Positions 53,286-61,851 of a DNA stretch of 64,000 bases are shown piece by piece. Within the stretch, counting starts at the first letter, position 1, and the number at the start of each line of letters is the position of its first letter. The stretch is taken from contig NZ_JACHXY010000002.1 in assembly GCF_014192415.1 (NCBI RefSeq), positions 124,001 through 188,000 of the forward strand, written 5' to 3'. The translations under genes were made by a program, and so were the position numbers. The notes below the pieces were generated by a model. The model had not been told where the DNA came from. It saw nothing but the letters and a program-made list of their open reading frames with translations, and did not search any database. The stretch is from Microbacterium proteolyticum (lineage in GTDB: Bacteria; Actinomycetota; Actinomycetes; Actinomycetales; Microbacteriaceae).

Positions 53286-56237
53286 TCACGGCCCGAGGAG
53301 CCCACGGATGTCTTCGGCATCGAGCGCCGCAGCGAAGGCCTCGCCGTCGTCGATGACCGCCTCGGACAGTGCGGCCTTCCGGCGCTGCAGGGCCAGCACC
53401 TTCTCTTCGATTGTGCCCGCAGCGATCAACCGGTAGACGAACACGCTCTTGTCCTGCCCGATGCGGTGGGCTCGGTCGATCGCCTGGGCCTCGGCCGCGG
53501 GGTTCCACCACGGGTCGAGCACGAACACGTACTCGGCCTCAGTGAGCGTCAAGCCGAATCCGCCGGCTTTGAGGCTGATGAGGAACACCGGCGCATCACC
53601 CTCGCGGAAGCCCGCGACCACGTCGCCACGCCGTGTGGTGCTGCCGTCGAGGTGCGCGTAGGCGAGGCCTGCGGCATCCAATCTCTGCGCCGCCATGTCG
53701 AGGAACGAGGTGAACTGACTGAACACCAGCGCGCGGTGTCCCTCGGCGGCGATCTCGACGAGCCGGTCGAGCAGCACGTCGAGCTTGGCGGAGCCGAGAC
53801 TCGCGTCACGGTCGTCGACCAGGCCCGGCGCGAGCGCCAGCATGCGCAGCAGCGTCAGCGAGCGGAAGACGATGAACCGCTGTCGATCGAGGTCGTCGAG
53901 CAGCCCGAGCACCTTCTGGCGCTCGCGCTGCAGCACCCGGTCGTACACCGCCTGGTGCGCCGGCCCGAGGGGCACCGCGATCTCCTGCTCCTGCTTGGGC
54001 GGGAGATCGGATGCGACGACGTCCTTCGTGCGGCGCAGAAGGAACGGGCGCACCCGTCGACGCAGCCTCTCGAGCATCTTGGCGCGGTGGGAGCCGGTGG
54101 CCGCAGCCGAGAGCTCGGTGGGCGCGTCGGAGGGAAGCCGTTCGATGGCCCGGGTGTAGTCCTCGCGGAACTGCCGGATCGAGGGGAACAGCCCGGGCGC
54201 GGTCAGTGCCAGCAGCGCCCACAGGTCGTCGAGTCCGTTCTCGATCGGTGTACCGGTGGCCGCGTACACCGCGTCGGTGTGCAGCGCCGCGATGGCGCGG
54301 TGGATGCGGGTGGCGGGGTTCTTCACGAACTGCGCCTCATCGAGCACCACCCCCGAGAAGTGCGTCGCGGCGAACTCCTCGGCATCGGCTCGGACGACCC
54401 CGTACGACGCCACGACCACGTCGGCGGCGCCCGCGATCTCGGCGATCGTCCGTTCGCGCCGCACGGCCGTCGCCTCGACGACGGCGACGCGCAGGTCGGG
54501 GACGAAGCGCGCGGCCTCGGCGTGCCACGTCGGAAGCACCGAGGTGGGGGCGACGACGAGCCAGGGGCGCGCATCGCCTCGTGAACGCGAGTGGGCGATC
54601 AGCGCGAGCAACTGCAGGGTCTTGCCGAGCCCCATGTCATCGGCCAGGATGCCCCCGAGCCGGTGCCCGTGCAGGAGCGCGAGCCACGCCAAGCCCTCGC
54701 GCTGGTACGGACGCAGGTCGGCGAGGAATCCCGGCGGCGTCGCCACCTCGGGTACTTCGGCGACGTCGCGCAGCGCCCGCGCGAGCTGTCGCCACTCCAC
54801 CGCCGCGTCGGATCGATCGGCGAGATCTTCGAACTCGGCCCACAGGGCGAGGTGCGTCCGCGGCACGCGCGGACCCGTCTCCCACTCGTCGAGCGCAGCG
54901 GCCTCTTCCAGCAGCTCACGCAGGCGTTGCAGGGCGGGGTGGGCGAGAGAGAACCATGCCCCGTCGGAGAGCTTGATGCGCGTCCGCCCGCGCGACAGCG
55001 CCGTGAAGAGCACGCCGAACGGGATCAGCCGGCCGTCGATGGTCACCGCGATTCCGAGGTCGAGCCAGTCGCGATCGAGCGACTCGACCGTCGTGATGCG
55101 CAGCGACGGGTCGCCGCGCAGCTCACGGAACGTCGGGCGGGTTCCGCGCGTGCGCACCCGCACCTCGTCGACCACGTCGACCGCCGGGAGCACGTGCGCG
55201 CTGAAGGCCGCGGCATCCGCATCGCGCAGGGTGGCCCGCGGCGCGAGGGACAGGTCGGATGCCGACATCCACGCCGTCTCGAACCGTTCGCCGATCTGCG
55301 CCTCGGCGCGGTCGTCGCGGTCGACGTGCTCGCGGTCGTCGTCCCAGGCGGCACGGTACCCCCCGGGGTACACCCAGTCGAGGCGGTACTCCACCGCATC
55401 GCCGTCGACGTACGAGACGTCGAGCGTGAGGGTCGGCCGGGCCGGGGGCGGCGCCGGCACACCGGCACCGACCGACAGCGGGGCACGGCGCGCCAGCCGC
55501 GGGTAGACCTCGGCGACGAACTCCGCCGCGTCGTCCGACGGCACTTCGACCACCCCGCCTCCGAGGAGGGAGGGCAGCGGCGCGGGCAGGTCGACCGCCG
55601 CGAGCACGAGCGGTACGGGGTCGCGGTCGAGCTCGTACGCGAACAGCCCGGAGCCGCCGATCGCCCGGGCGTGGGCGGGGTCCTGCCGCCGCCCGTCGAT
55701 CTCGAGGTCGGCGGACACGCGGAGCGCTCCCCCGCCCACGGCGTCGAGTGCCACACGCGCCGTCGCCTCGGCCGCAAGGCTCACGATCTGCTGCGCGTTC
55801 ATCGAGACGATCGGGATGCCGAGCGCCTCCGCCGCGCGCAGGTGCGGCCAGAGCAGGGGCGAGTCGACGGCATCGAGGGCGACCGTGTCGCCGGAGGGGG
55901 CGAAGGGTCCCGTCGTCTTCAGCGCCTGCGCCAGGGCGTGCAGCTCCGCGAACCACCGGACCTTCGCCGGATCGAAGCGGCCGGACGATCGCCGCACGGC
56001 ATCCCACGTGGCATCCGCCCGGATCCAGGTGTCTCGCGTTCCGCGCACGAGAGGCCGCGCGACGAGCTGCAGGTCGTCCTGCCGTCGGGCCAGCGTGCGC
56101 GGGGTGACCGGCACGACCGTGCGGGCGTCCCACCGGGTGGGGTCGTACGCCTCGCGCTGACGCAGCTCGATGCCGAGGGCGAGCGGCTCGAGTGCGGCCG
56201 GCTCACTCCTTGGGACGAGGTCGCGCCAGGTGGTCAC
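53286..56237 (-). CDS. SNF2-family DEAD/DEAH ATPase
   Basis: The protein has 983 residues. The C-terminal half is a Swi2/Snf2 motor: motif I ILADDMGLGKTLQLLA near residue 530, motif II DEAQ near 632, GTPIENGLDDLWALLAL, and motif VI with WNPAAEAQAIDRAHRIGQ. The N-terminal 480 residues are a long beta-rich region without a domain I recognise. Bacterial members of this type are thought to remodel RNA polymerase or DNA complexes (RapA/HepA-like), but the N terminus differs from RapA. The GTG start at 56237 follows no clear ribosome site. Confidence 0.9.
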   Translation of the reverse strand: MTTWRDLVPRSEPAALEPLALGIELRQREAYDPTRWDARTVVPVTPRTLARRQDDLQLVARPLVRGTRDTWIRADATWDAVRRSSGRFDPAKVRWFAELHALAQALKTTGPFAPSGDTVALDAVDSPLLWPHLRAAEALGIPIVSMNAQQIVSLAAEATARVALDAVGGGALRVSADLEIDGRRQDPAHARAIGGSGLFAYELDRDPVPLVLAAVDLPAPLPSLLGGGVVEVPSDDAAEFVAEVYPRLARRAPLSVGAGVPAPPPARPTLTLDVSYVDGDAVEYRLDWVYPGGYRAAWDDDREHVDRDDRAEAQIGERFETAWMSASDLSLAPRATLRDADAAAFSAHVLPAVDVVDEVRVRTRGTRPTFRELRGDPSLRITTVESLDRDWLDLGIAVTIDGRLIPFGVLFTALSRGRTRIKLSDGAWFSLAHPALQRLRELLEEAAALDEWETGPRVPRTHLALWAEFEDLADRSDAAVEWRQLARALRDVAEVPEVATPPGFLADLRPYQREGLAWLALLHGHRLGGILADDMGLGKTLQLLALIAHSRSRGDARPWLVVAPTSVLPTWHAEAARFVPDLRVAVVEATAVRRERTIAEIAGAADVVVASYGVVRADAEEFAATHFSGVVLDEAQFVKNPATRIHRAIAALHTDAVYAATGTPIENGLDDLWALLALTAPGLFPSIRQFREDYTRAIERLPSDAPTELSAAATGSHRAKMLERLRRRVRPFLLRRTKDVVASDLPPKQEQEIAVPLGPAHQAVYDRVLQRERQKVLGLLDDLDRQRFIVFRSLTLLRMLALAPGLVDDRDASLGSAKLDVLLDRLVEIAAEGHRALVFSQFTSFLDMAAQRLDAAGLAYAHLDGSTTRRGDVVAGFREGDAPVFLISLKAGGFGLTLTEAEYVFVLDPWWNPAAEAQAIDRAHRIGQDKSVFVYRLIAAGTIEEKVLALQRRKAALSEAVIDDGEAFAAALDAEDIRGLLGP

Positions 56238-56317
56238 GCGAGCATCCTGTCGGAGACCTCCGACATCGGACCGTGCGCGTCGCGTGCCGACGTCTGTGCC
56301 GAGGGCCTGACCTTCGA

Positions 56318-56380
56318 AGAAACGCGATTCGCGGGAACAAACGCCTGGACGTGGCGTTTCTGCCCGCCGATCGCGTTTCT
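56318..56380. repeat. Family 2 nested palindromic repeat, copy C
   Basis: Outer arms AGAAACGCGAT (56318-56328) and ATCGCGTTTCT (56370-56380) are perfect; inner arms AAACGCC and GGCGTTT lie at 56339 and 56353. It is in the gap between the SNF2 start and the nusB stop. Confidence 0.8.
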
Positions 56381-56526
56381 CGCCGCCCACTGCTCAGCGT
56401 CCGCAGACGCACCCTGCGTCGCCGCTCGGCGGCATCGCCCACCTGCGCAACAGGACCGCGACGCGACCGCCGACGAAACGCCGGGGCCGCGTCGGATCAC
56501 GTCGCGAGCCGTCGGGGTGCGGGAGG

Positions 56527-56937
56527 TCAGGATGAACGCGCGATGCGCGCGAGCACGCCGTGCACGAACGAGCCGGAGTCGTCGGTCGAGAACTCCTTCG
56601 CCAGCTCCACCGCCTCGTCGATCGCGACCGCCGTGGGCACCTCGTCGTTGTAGAGGATCTCCCACGTGGCGATGCGCAGCAGGGCGCGATCCACGGCGGG
56701 CATGCGCTGCAGCGACCAGTCCTTGGAGAACGTGGTGATCTGCTCGTCGATCGCGTCGCCGTTGTCGATGACGCCGTCGACGATGTCGCGTGCGTACAGC
56801 CACGAAGCCTGACGGTCGGGCTCGCTCGACGCGCGCTTCGCCTCGGTGGCCAGCATGATCGCGAGCTCTTCGCCGCGGACGTCGGCCTGGAAAAGGATGT
56901 CGAGGGCGCGCTTGCGCGCCTTTGTGCGGGCGCTCAA
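56527..56937 (-). CDS. nusB: Transcription antitermination protein NusB
   Basis: The protein has 136 residues, the expected length. SARTKARKRALDILFQADVRG is the typical arginine-rich N terminus, and VAIDEAVELAKEFSTDDSGSFVHGVLARI the C terminus. It binds boxA RNA with NusE in ribosomal RNA antitermination. No ATG or GTG fits: the family N terminus begins at TTG 56937, two bases after the efp stop, so a TTG start coupled to efp is inferred. Confidence 0.93.
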   Translation of the reverse strand: MSARTKARKRALDILFQADVRGEELAIMLATEAKRASSEPDRQASWLYARDIVDGVIDNGDAIDEQITTFSKDWSLQRMPAVDRALLRIATWEILYNDEVPTAVAIDEAVELAKEFSTDDSGSFVHGVLARIARSS

Positions 56938-56939
56938 CG

Positions 56940-57500
56940 TCAGCTGATGCGGCCGAGGTACTCGCCGGTGCGAGTGTCGACCTTGATCTTCGTGCCGGTC
57001 TCGAGGAACAGCGGAACCTGCATCTCGTAGCCGGTTTCGACGGTGGCGGGCTTGGTACCGGCCGACGAGCGGTCGCCCTGCAGGCCCGGCTCGGTGTAGG
57101 TGACCTCGAGCACGACCGACGGCGGCATCTCGACGTAGAGCGGGTTGCCGTTGTTCAGCGCGATCTGCACCTGCTGGTTCTCGAGCAGGAAGTTCGCGGC
57201 GTCGCCGACGGTGGCGGATCCGACGGTGATCTGGTCGTAGTCGGCGACGTCCATGAAGACGAAGCCGTCGCCGTCGTTGTAGAGGTAGGTGAAGTCGCGG
57301 CGGTCGACGTTCTCGGTCTCGATCTTGGCGCCGGCGTTGAAGGTCTTGTCGACGACCTTGCCGCTCATGACGTTCTTCAGCTTCGTGCGGACGAACGCGC
57401 CGCCCTTGCCGGGCTTGACGTGCTGGAACTCCACGACGCTCCAGAGCTGACCGTCGATGTTCAGGACGACGCCGTTCTTGATGTCTGCGGTGGATGCCAT
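56940..57500 (-). CDS. efp: Elongation factor P
   Basis: The protein has 186 residues. It has the three beta-barrel layout, with [15 protein letters not shown] carrying the loop residue that reaches the ribosomal peptidyl centre and the C-terminal [28 protein letters not shown] signature. It relieves stalling at proline runs. TAGACT about 62 bases upstream suggests its own promoter, so efp-nusB can be made apart from aroQ. Confidence 0.97.
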   Translation of the reverse strand: MASTADIKNGVVLNIDGQLWSVVEFQHVKPGKGGAFVRTKLKNVMSGKVVDKTFNAGAKIETENVDRRDFTYLYNDGDGFVFMDVADYDQITVGSATVGDAANFLLENQQVQIALNNGNPLYVEMPPSVVLEVTYTEPGLQGDRSSAGTKPATVETGYEMQVPLFLETGTKIKVDTRTGEYLGRIS

Positions 57501-57561
57501 GAGTGCCAGTATTCCGTTTCGTGTGAGGAGAGGCGGCGCTCCGGCGCACACCCAGCGACCG

Positions 57562-57567
57562 AGTCTA
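57562..57567 (-). promoter_or_regulatory. -10-like hexamer TAGACT of efp
   Basis: TAGACT lies between aroQ and efp, 61 bases before the efp ATG. It suggests that efp-nusB are transcribed separately from the qsuB-aroQ unit. Confidence 0.5.
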
Positions 57568-57638
57568 CGTGATGCCCCGCGGCGGACGCGATCGCGGGGT
57601 GTGCACGGGCGGGCGACGGGATGCGGGTCGCGGACGCC

Positions 57639-58097
57639 TCAGCCGTCGGCTCGGCCCGAGATGACCTCGACGAGCAGGTCGACCGCCCGCGCGTAGCCCG
57701 GTACGCCCTCGCCGATCACGTGCACGACCGCGACGTCTTCGATGTAGGAGAAGTGCCGGAACGTCTCGCGCTCCTTGATGTTCGAGATGTGCACCTCGGC
57801 GACCGGGAGATCGACGGATGCCAGGGCGTCGCGGAGCGCGACGGAGGTGTGCGTGAGTCCCCCCGCGTTGATGACGATCCCGGCGCAGTCGAGGCGCGAG
57901 GAGTGGATCGCGTCGATCAGCACGCCCTCGTGATTGCTCTGCACGGCGCGCGTCTCGAAACCGTGCCGCGTGGCGGCCTCGAGGGTGACACGCTCGACGT
58001 CGGCGAGTGTGTCGCGCCCGTAGATCTCGGGTTGGCGGGTGCCGAGCAGGTTGAGGTTCGGGCCGTTCACGAGCAGCAGGCGGCGGGGCGTCGTCAT
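57639..58097 (-). CDS. aroQ: Type II 3-dehydroquinate dehydratase
   Basis: The protein has 152 residues, the type II form. VNGPNLNLLGTRQPEIYG holds the catalytic tyrosine region, HSNHEG-like QSNHEGVLID the substrate loop and VEVHISNI the His segment. It interconverts 3-dehydroquinate and 3-dehydroshikimate. The stop of the qsuB-like gene is 13 bases upstream, so it is very likely cotranscribed with it, as qsuC is in Corynebacterium glutamicum; yet aroB lies next to the cluster, so it may also serve aromatic amino acid synthesis. If it is the only copy in the genome it must do both. Confidence 0.93.
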   Translation of the reverse strand: MTTPRRLLLVNGPNLNLLGTRQPEIYGRDTLADVERVTLEAATRHGFETRAVQSNHEGVLIDAIHSSRLDCAGIVINAGGLTHTSVALRDALASVDLPVAEVHISNIKERETFRHFSYIEDVAVVHVIGEGVPGYARAVDLLVEVISGRADG

Positions 58098-58110
58098 GTC
58101 GGGCACGCTA

Positions 58111-59922
58111 TCAGCGCCGACCCTGCGCGGTGAGGCGCACGGGGGCCGTGCCCGCGCCGAAGCCCGCGTAGGCGTCGATGCGCTGGACGAACTCGAAGAA
58201 CACCTCGCCGATCGTGCGCGTGTAGAAGTGGAGGTACTCCCCCGCGGCATCCTGGTCGTACCCGAGGTGGAGCTCTCGCAGTTCGTCGACCTCTGCCTCC
58301 GACAGCGCGAAGCGCGCGGCGATGTCGTCGTAGTAGTTGGCGGGCATCTCCAGCGGCGCGAATCCGCGCTCGCGCGCCGCCCGGGCGACTGCGCGCACGT
58401 CGGCGCAGACGAAGGCGACGTGCTGCGGGAGGGCGACGCCCGCCCGCTCGGCGGCGAGGATCGGGGGCGCGACGTTCAGAGGTAGGCGCACGCCCCCGCC
58501 CGCGGCGACGAGCACGCGGCTGGCGACGAGGCCCTGCGGGCCGGGGACGTCGGTGCTGCTGTCCACGCGCAAGGCGAAACCGGCGGTGTAGAACAGGGTC
58601 GCCTCCTCGACGGCGTCCCACGGCTGACTGAGACTCACGTGATCGACACCCGTGATCTCGGTGGGCAGCTCCGGCTCGCCGTGCTCGAACTCCTGCACCC
58701 AGGCCGGATCGCCCTCGTCGGCGGCCTGCGCCCAGTAGACCTCGGTGCCGTCGGGGGCGATCGCCCCGTCGAGGCGCTCCTCGGTGGCGTAGGTGCGGCG
58801 ATAGGCGCGCGGGACTCCCAGCTCGCGCATGCGCAGGTCGACCGCCTCGGCGTCGTCGACCTCGAGGCCGATCGCGGCCAGGCGCGGTTCCCATCCCCGT
58901 GCGTGCTGTTCGTTGAGCACGACACGCGCGTCGCTCGCGGTCCACAGGGTCACGGGCTTGGTGCGGTGGCGTCCGCGCGGGGTGAAACCGAGCTGGCCGA
59001 GCAGTTCCTCGATCGCGGAGGTGTCCTCGGCCTTGACCTCGACGAAGTCGACGGCGGAGGGGGCGGCCGAGTCGGGCAGCATCTGCAGCTCGGCCGGAGC
59101 GTCCGGCATCGCGCGCGACACGGCGTCTTCGAGCCACCGCAGCGAGCGACGAGCGTGGCGCGCGGTGCGCCGCGCGTCGGTCTGACGGAAGGTGTCGTTG
59201 AACACCTCCAGCGACCACGGCCCGGTGTACCCGGCATCCACGATCCGCGCGGTGAAGTCGGTCAGGTCGAAGTCGCCCTCGCCCGGGAAGAGACGGTGGT
59301 GCCGGCTCCACGACAGCACGTCCATGCTGAGCCGCGGCGCGTCGGCGAGCTGGACGAAGAAGATCTTCTCGCCCGGGATGCCGCTGATCGCAGCGGGATC
59401 GTGACCGCGCGAGAGGATGTGGAACGAGTCCAGGCACACCCCCACGGCGGGGTGGTCGGCGAGCTCGACGATGCGCCACGCGCGCCGGTAGTCGTCGACG
59501 AAGCGCCCCCACGCGAGGGCTTCGAAGGCGATGCGGATGCCGTACCCCGCCGCCAGATCGCCGAGGCGCCGCAACTGGTCGGCTGAGACGTCGTCGTCGT
59601 CGACCGTGGCGGTGGCGACGTTGCTGCAGCAGAGGACGAGGTCGATGCCGAGGCGGTTCATGAGGCGGAATTTCGCCTCGGCGCGGCGCAGCACCGAGGC
59701 GAAGATCTCCTCGTCGACGCCCTCGACGTCGCGCATGGGCTGGTAGAGATCGAGGCTGAGTCCGAGTCGCCCCGCGAGGGCGGCGATCTCCTCCGGGCTC
59801 TCGGGAGCGGCGAGCAGGTCGGGCTCGAAGATCTCCACGCCGTCGAATCCGGCCTCCGCGCACGCGTGCAGCTTGTCGGCCAGGGTGCCGCTGATACAGA
59901 CGGTCGCCATCGAGGTCCTCAT
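58111..59922 (-). CDS. qsuB: 3-dehydroshikimate dehydratase with HPPD-like C-terminal domain (QsuB type)
   Basis: The protein has 603 residues. The N-terminal half (about 1-285) is a sugar-isomerase-like TIM barrel with the metal ligands in IAFEALAWG, GVCLDSFHILSRG, FFVQLADAPRLSMD and WSLEVFND. The C-terminal half (about 305-603) is a 4-hydroxyphenylpyruvate dioxygenase-like VOC domain, ending GEYLHFYTRTIGEVFFEFV. This matches QsuB of Corynebacterium glutamicum, including the N terminus MRTS-ATVC-SGTL, which decides the start at 59922 over the ATG at 59910. It dehydrates 3-dehydroshikimate to protocatechuate. It is divergent from the TetR gene with the operator between them. Confidence 0.92.
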   Translation of the reverse strand: MRTSMATVCISGTLADKLHACAEAGFDGVEIFEPDLLAAPESPEEIAALAGRLGLSLDLYQPMRDVEGVDEEIFASVLRRAEAKFRLMNRLGIDLVLCCSNVATATVDDDDVSADQLRRLGDLAAGYGIRIAFEALAWGRFVDDYRRAWRIVELADHPAVGVCLDSFHILSRGHDPAAISGIPGEKIFFVQLADAPRLSMDVLSWSRHHRLFPGEGDFDLTDFTARIVDAGYTGPWSLEVFNDTFRQTDARRTARHARRSLRWLEDAVSRAMPDAPAELQMLPDSAAPSAVDFVEVKAEDTSAIEELLGQLGFTPRGRHRTKPVTLWTASDARVVLNEQHARGWEPRLAAIGLEVDDAEAVDLRMRELGVPRAYRRTYATEERLDGAIAPDGTEVYWAQAADEGDPAWVQEFEHGEPELPTEITGVDHVSLSQPWDAVEEATLFYTAGFALRVDSSTDVPGPQGLVASRVLVAAGGGVRLPLNVAPPILAAERAGVALPQHVAFVCADVRAVARAARERGFAPLEMPANYYDDIAARFALSEAEVDELRELHLGYDQDAAGEYLHFYTRTIGEVFFEFVQRIDAYAGFGAGTAPVRLTAQGRR

Positions 59923-59932
59923 GGGCGCCGAA

Positions 59933-59948
59933 TGTACCAGCTGGTACA
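59933..59948. promoter_or_regulatory. Palindromic operator TGTACCAGCTGGTACA in the qsuB-tetR gap
   Basis: A perfect 16-base palindrome lies centrally in the 50-base divergent gap. It overlaps the -35 position of the TetR gene and a TACATT -10-like hexamer for qsuB, so one bound dimer could repress both. A related 14-mer precedes the qsuD-like gene. Confidence 0.8.
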
Positions 59949-59960
59949 AAGCGGGTCCAC

Positions 59961-59966
59961 TAGTCT
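59961..59966 (+). promoter_or_regulatory. -10-like hexamer TAGTCT of the TetR gene
   Basis: TAGTCT is exactly six bases before the ATG at 59973, matching the leaderless pattern seen elsewhere in the window. Confidence 0.5.
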
Positions 59967-59972
59967 GACCGA

Positions 59973-60605
59973 ATGGCCGAGGCACGCAGGGACGCCGAGC
60001 GCACTCGCGCCGAGCTGCTCTCCGTCGCGACCGAGGTGTTCGCCGAAGACGGCTTCTCCGGCGCCCGCGTCGATGAGATCGCCGCCCGCACCCGCACCAC
60101 GAAGCGGATGATCTACTACTACTTCGGTGGCAAAGAGGGCCTCTACCGGGCCGTGCTCGAAGAGGCGTATCGCGGTATCCGCGAGGCGGAGCGGGCGATC
60201 GACGTCGACCATGCCGACCCCGTGGATGCCATCCGCGCCCTCGCCGAGCTGACCTTCGACCACCACGTGGGACACGAGGCCTTCATCCGTCTGGTCGCGA
60301 TCGAGAACATCCATCGTGGCGAGTTCATCCGCCAGATCGAGGGCCTCCGCACGCTCTCGCAGCCGGCGAAGGGACTGCTCGACGAGATCTTGGAGCGCGG
60401 GCGCGTGGCGGGCGTGTTCCGCTCCGACGTCGACGCGATCGACGTACACCTCGTGATCAGTTCGTACTGCGTGTTCCAGGTCGCGAACCAGTACACGTTC
60501 GGTCACCTCTTCGACGTCGACCTCGCCTCGCCCGAGCGTCGGGCGCACCTGCGCACCGCCCTCGGTGACGTGGTCGTCGGCTGGTTGACCGCGCCCGCCC
60601 GTTGA
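59973..60605 (+). CDS. TetR-family regulator of the quinate/shikimate cluster
   Basis: The protein has 210 residues. The N-terminal helix-turn-helix (about 10-55) has LLSVATEVFAEDGFSGARVDEIAARTRTTKRMIYYYFGGKEGLY, the typical TetR pattern. The C-terminal ligand domain is helical and would sense a pathway intermediate, perhaps quinate, shikimate or protocatechuate (inference). It is transcribed away from qsuB across a 16-base palindrome that is its likely operator. In Corynebacterium glutamicum the regulator of this pathway (QsuR) is of LysR type, so a TetR here is a different solution. Confidence 0.88.
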   Translation: MAEARRDAERTRAELLSVATEVFAEDGFSGARVDEIAARTRTTKRMIYYYFGGKEGLYRAVLEEAYRGIREAERAIDVDHADPVDAIRALAELTFDHHVGHEAFIRLVAIENIHRGEFIRQIEGLRTLSQPAKGLLDEILERGRVAGVFRSDVDAIDVHLVISSYCVFQVANQYTFGHLFDVDLASPERRAHLRTALGDVVVGWLTAPAR

Positions 60606-60677
60606 CCCGCGCCCGCGCGTCCTCCGCGCACGCCCCTCCCCGGGCGCGACGCCCCGCGCACCTGCGCCCGCCCCTCT

Positions 60678-60738
60678 GTCGAGCGTCCAGGACGCGCCGC
60701 ATGCGCGGGAGCGGCACGGCGTGTCCGGGACAGTCGGC
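60678..60738. repeat. Family 1 palindromic repeat, copy 4
   Basis: The palindromes GCGTCCAGGACGC and GTGTCCGGGACAG are centred near 60689 and 60727, 38 bases apart. The outer arms match at about 17 of 22 positions, so this is the most diverged copy. Confidence 0.7.
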
Positions 60739-60899
60739 GGGATGGGTGACCCGCGTGCGTGTAGCGGGATCGCGGCGGCACGACCCGCGAGGCGGCGGCG
60801 CGGCGCCGGTCGCCGCAACGCGAGCTGCGTCGGGCGCCGACCGCGTGGCATCCGGAATTCGTCGTTGACAGCGCGCCCCGCTCATGGTTTCCTCTGAAC

Positions 60900-60913
60900 G
60901 TACCGGTTAGTAC
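60900..60913. promoter_or_regulatory. Second TetR operator candidate before qsuD
   Basis: GTACCGGTTAGTAC matches the central 14 bases of the divergent operator (GTACCAGCTGGTAC) at 11 positions and keeps both GTAC ends. It lies 45 bases before the GTG start of the next gene. Confidence 0.7.
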
Positions 60914-60944
60914 ATAACCGGTCCCACGGACACGAAGGAGTACC

Positions 60945-61838
60945 GTGATCGACGCGCACCCCTACCTCGTCGGCCTCATCGGCACCGGGGTCCTCCCCTC
61001 GCTCACCCCGCCGATGCACATGGCCGAAGCTCGCGCCCTCGGGATGACCTACGTCTACCGCCCGCTCGACCTCACCGCCCTCGGCATCGACCCCGAGCGC
61101 ATCGGCGACGTGCTCGCCTGGGCGGAACGCCTCGGCTACGACGCCGTGAACGTCACCCACCCCTGCAAGCAGAGCGTGCTCGCCCACCTCGACCGCATCG
61201 ACCCGGTCGCCGCCGCCCTCGGTGCGGTCAACACCGTGCTGTTCACGCCCACCGGGCGTGTCGGCCACAACACCGACACCACCGGCTTCGCCGCCGCGTT
61301 CGTCGACGGGCTCCCGGATGCCGAGACCCGGCACGTCGTCCAGCTGGGCGCGGGAGGTGCGGGCTCGGCCGTCGCCGACGCACTGCTGCGTCTGGGTACC
61401 GCGCGGCTGAGCATCGTCGACCTCGACCCCGTACGCGCCGCGGCCCTCGCCGACGACCTGGCGTCGCGGCATCCGCTCGCCGTCGTCGACACCGCTGCGC
61501 CCGACCGGCTCGCCGACGTGCTGGCCGGCGCAGACGGTCTCGTGCATTGCACTCCCGTCGGCATGGCCGAACACCCGGGGCTCCCCCTCGACGCCGCCCT
61601 GCTGCGCCCGGAGCTGTGGGTCGCCGACATCGTCTACCGGCCGCTCGACACCGAGCTGTTGATCACCGCGCGCGAGCGCGGCTGCCGCACTCTCAGCGGC
61701 GGACGCATGGCGGTCCACCAGGCCGTCGACGCGTTCGCCCTCATCACGGGGACGCGACCCGACCCCGACCGCATGACCACCCACTTCCTCGACCTCGTAG
61801 CCGCCGACACCACCGTCGGACCGGCCGCCGCCCGCTAA
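60945..61838 (+). CDS. qsuD: Quinate/shikimate dehydrogenase, catabolic QsuD type
   Basis: The protein has 297 residues of the shikimate dehydrogenase family. The catalytic lysine is K75 in NVTHPCKQ, the form found in catabolic quinate/shikimate dehydrogenases, where biosynthetic AroE has NVTIPHK or similar. The catalytic aspartate is D112 in GHNTDTTGF, and the nucleotide loop is QLGAGGAGSA. It would oxidise quinate or shikimate with NAD to 3-dehydroquinate or 3-dehydroshikimate. The GTG start has GAAGGAG four bases upstream. The MFS gene follows 13 bases later. Confidence 0.9.
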   Translation: MIDAHPYLVGLIGTGVLPSLTPPMHMAEARALGMTYVYRPLDLTALGIDPERIGDVLAWAERLGYDAVNVTHPCKQSVLAHLDRIDPVAAALGAVNTVLFTPTGRVGHNTDTTGFAAAFVDGLPDAETRHVVQLGAGGAGSAVADALLRLGTARLSIVDLDPVRAAALADDLASRHPLAVVDTAAPDRLADVLAGADGLVHCTPVGMAEHPGLPLDAALLRPELWVADIVYRPLDTELLITARERGCRTLSGGRMAVHQAVDAFALITGTRPDPDRMTTHFLDLVAADTTVGPAAAR

Positions 61839-61851
61839 GGAGCATCCGTTC

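Larger units (their letters stand above)
60606..60944. other. Gap before qsuD-like gene
   Basis: No gene is supported. The left half holds family 1 repeat copy 4 (60678-60738). The right end holds TTGACA at 60865-60870, a plausible -35 without a convincing -10, and the imperfect operator at 60900-60913, followed by GAAGGAG before the GTG start. Confidence 0.55.
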
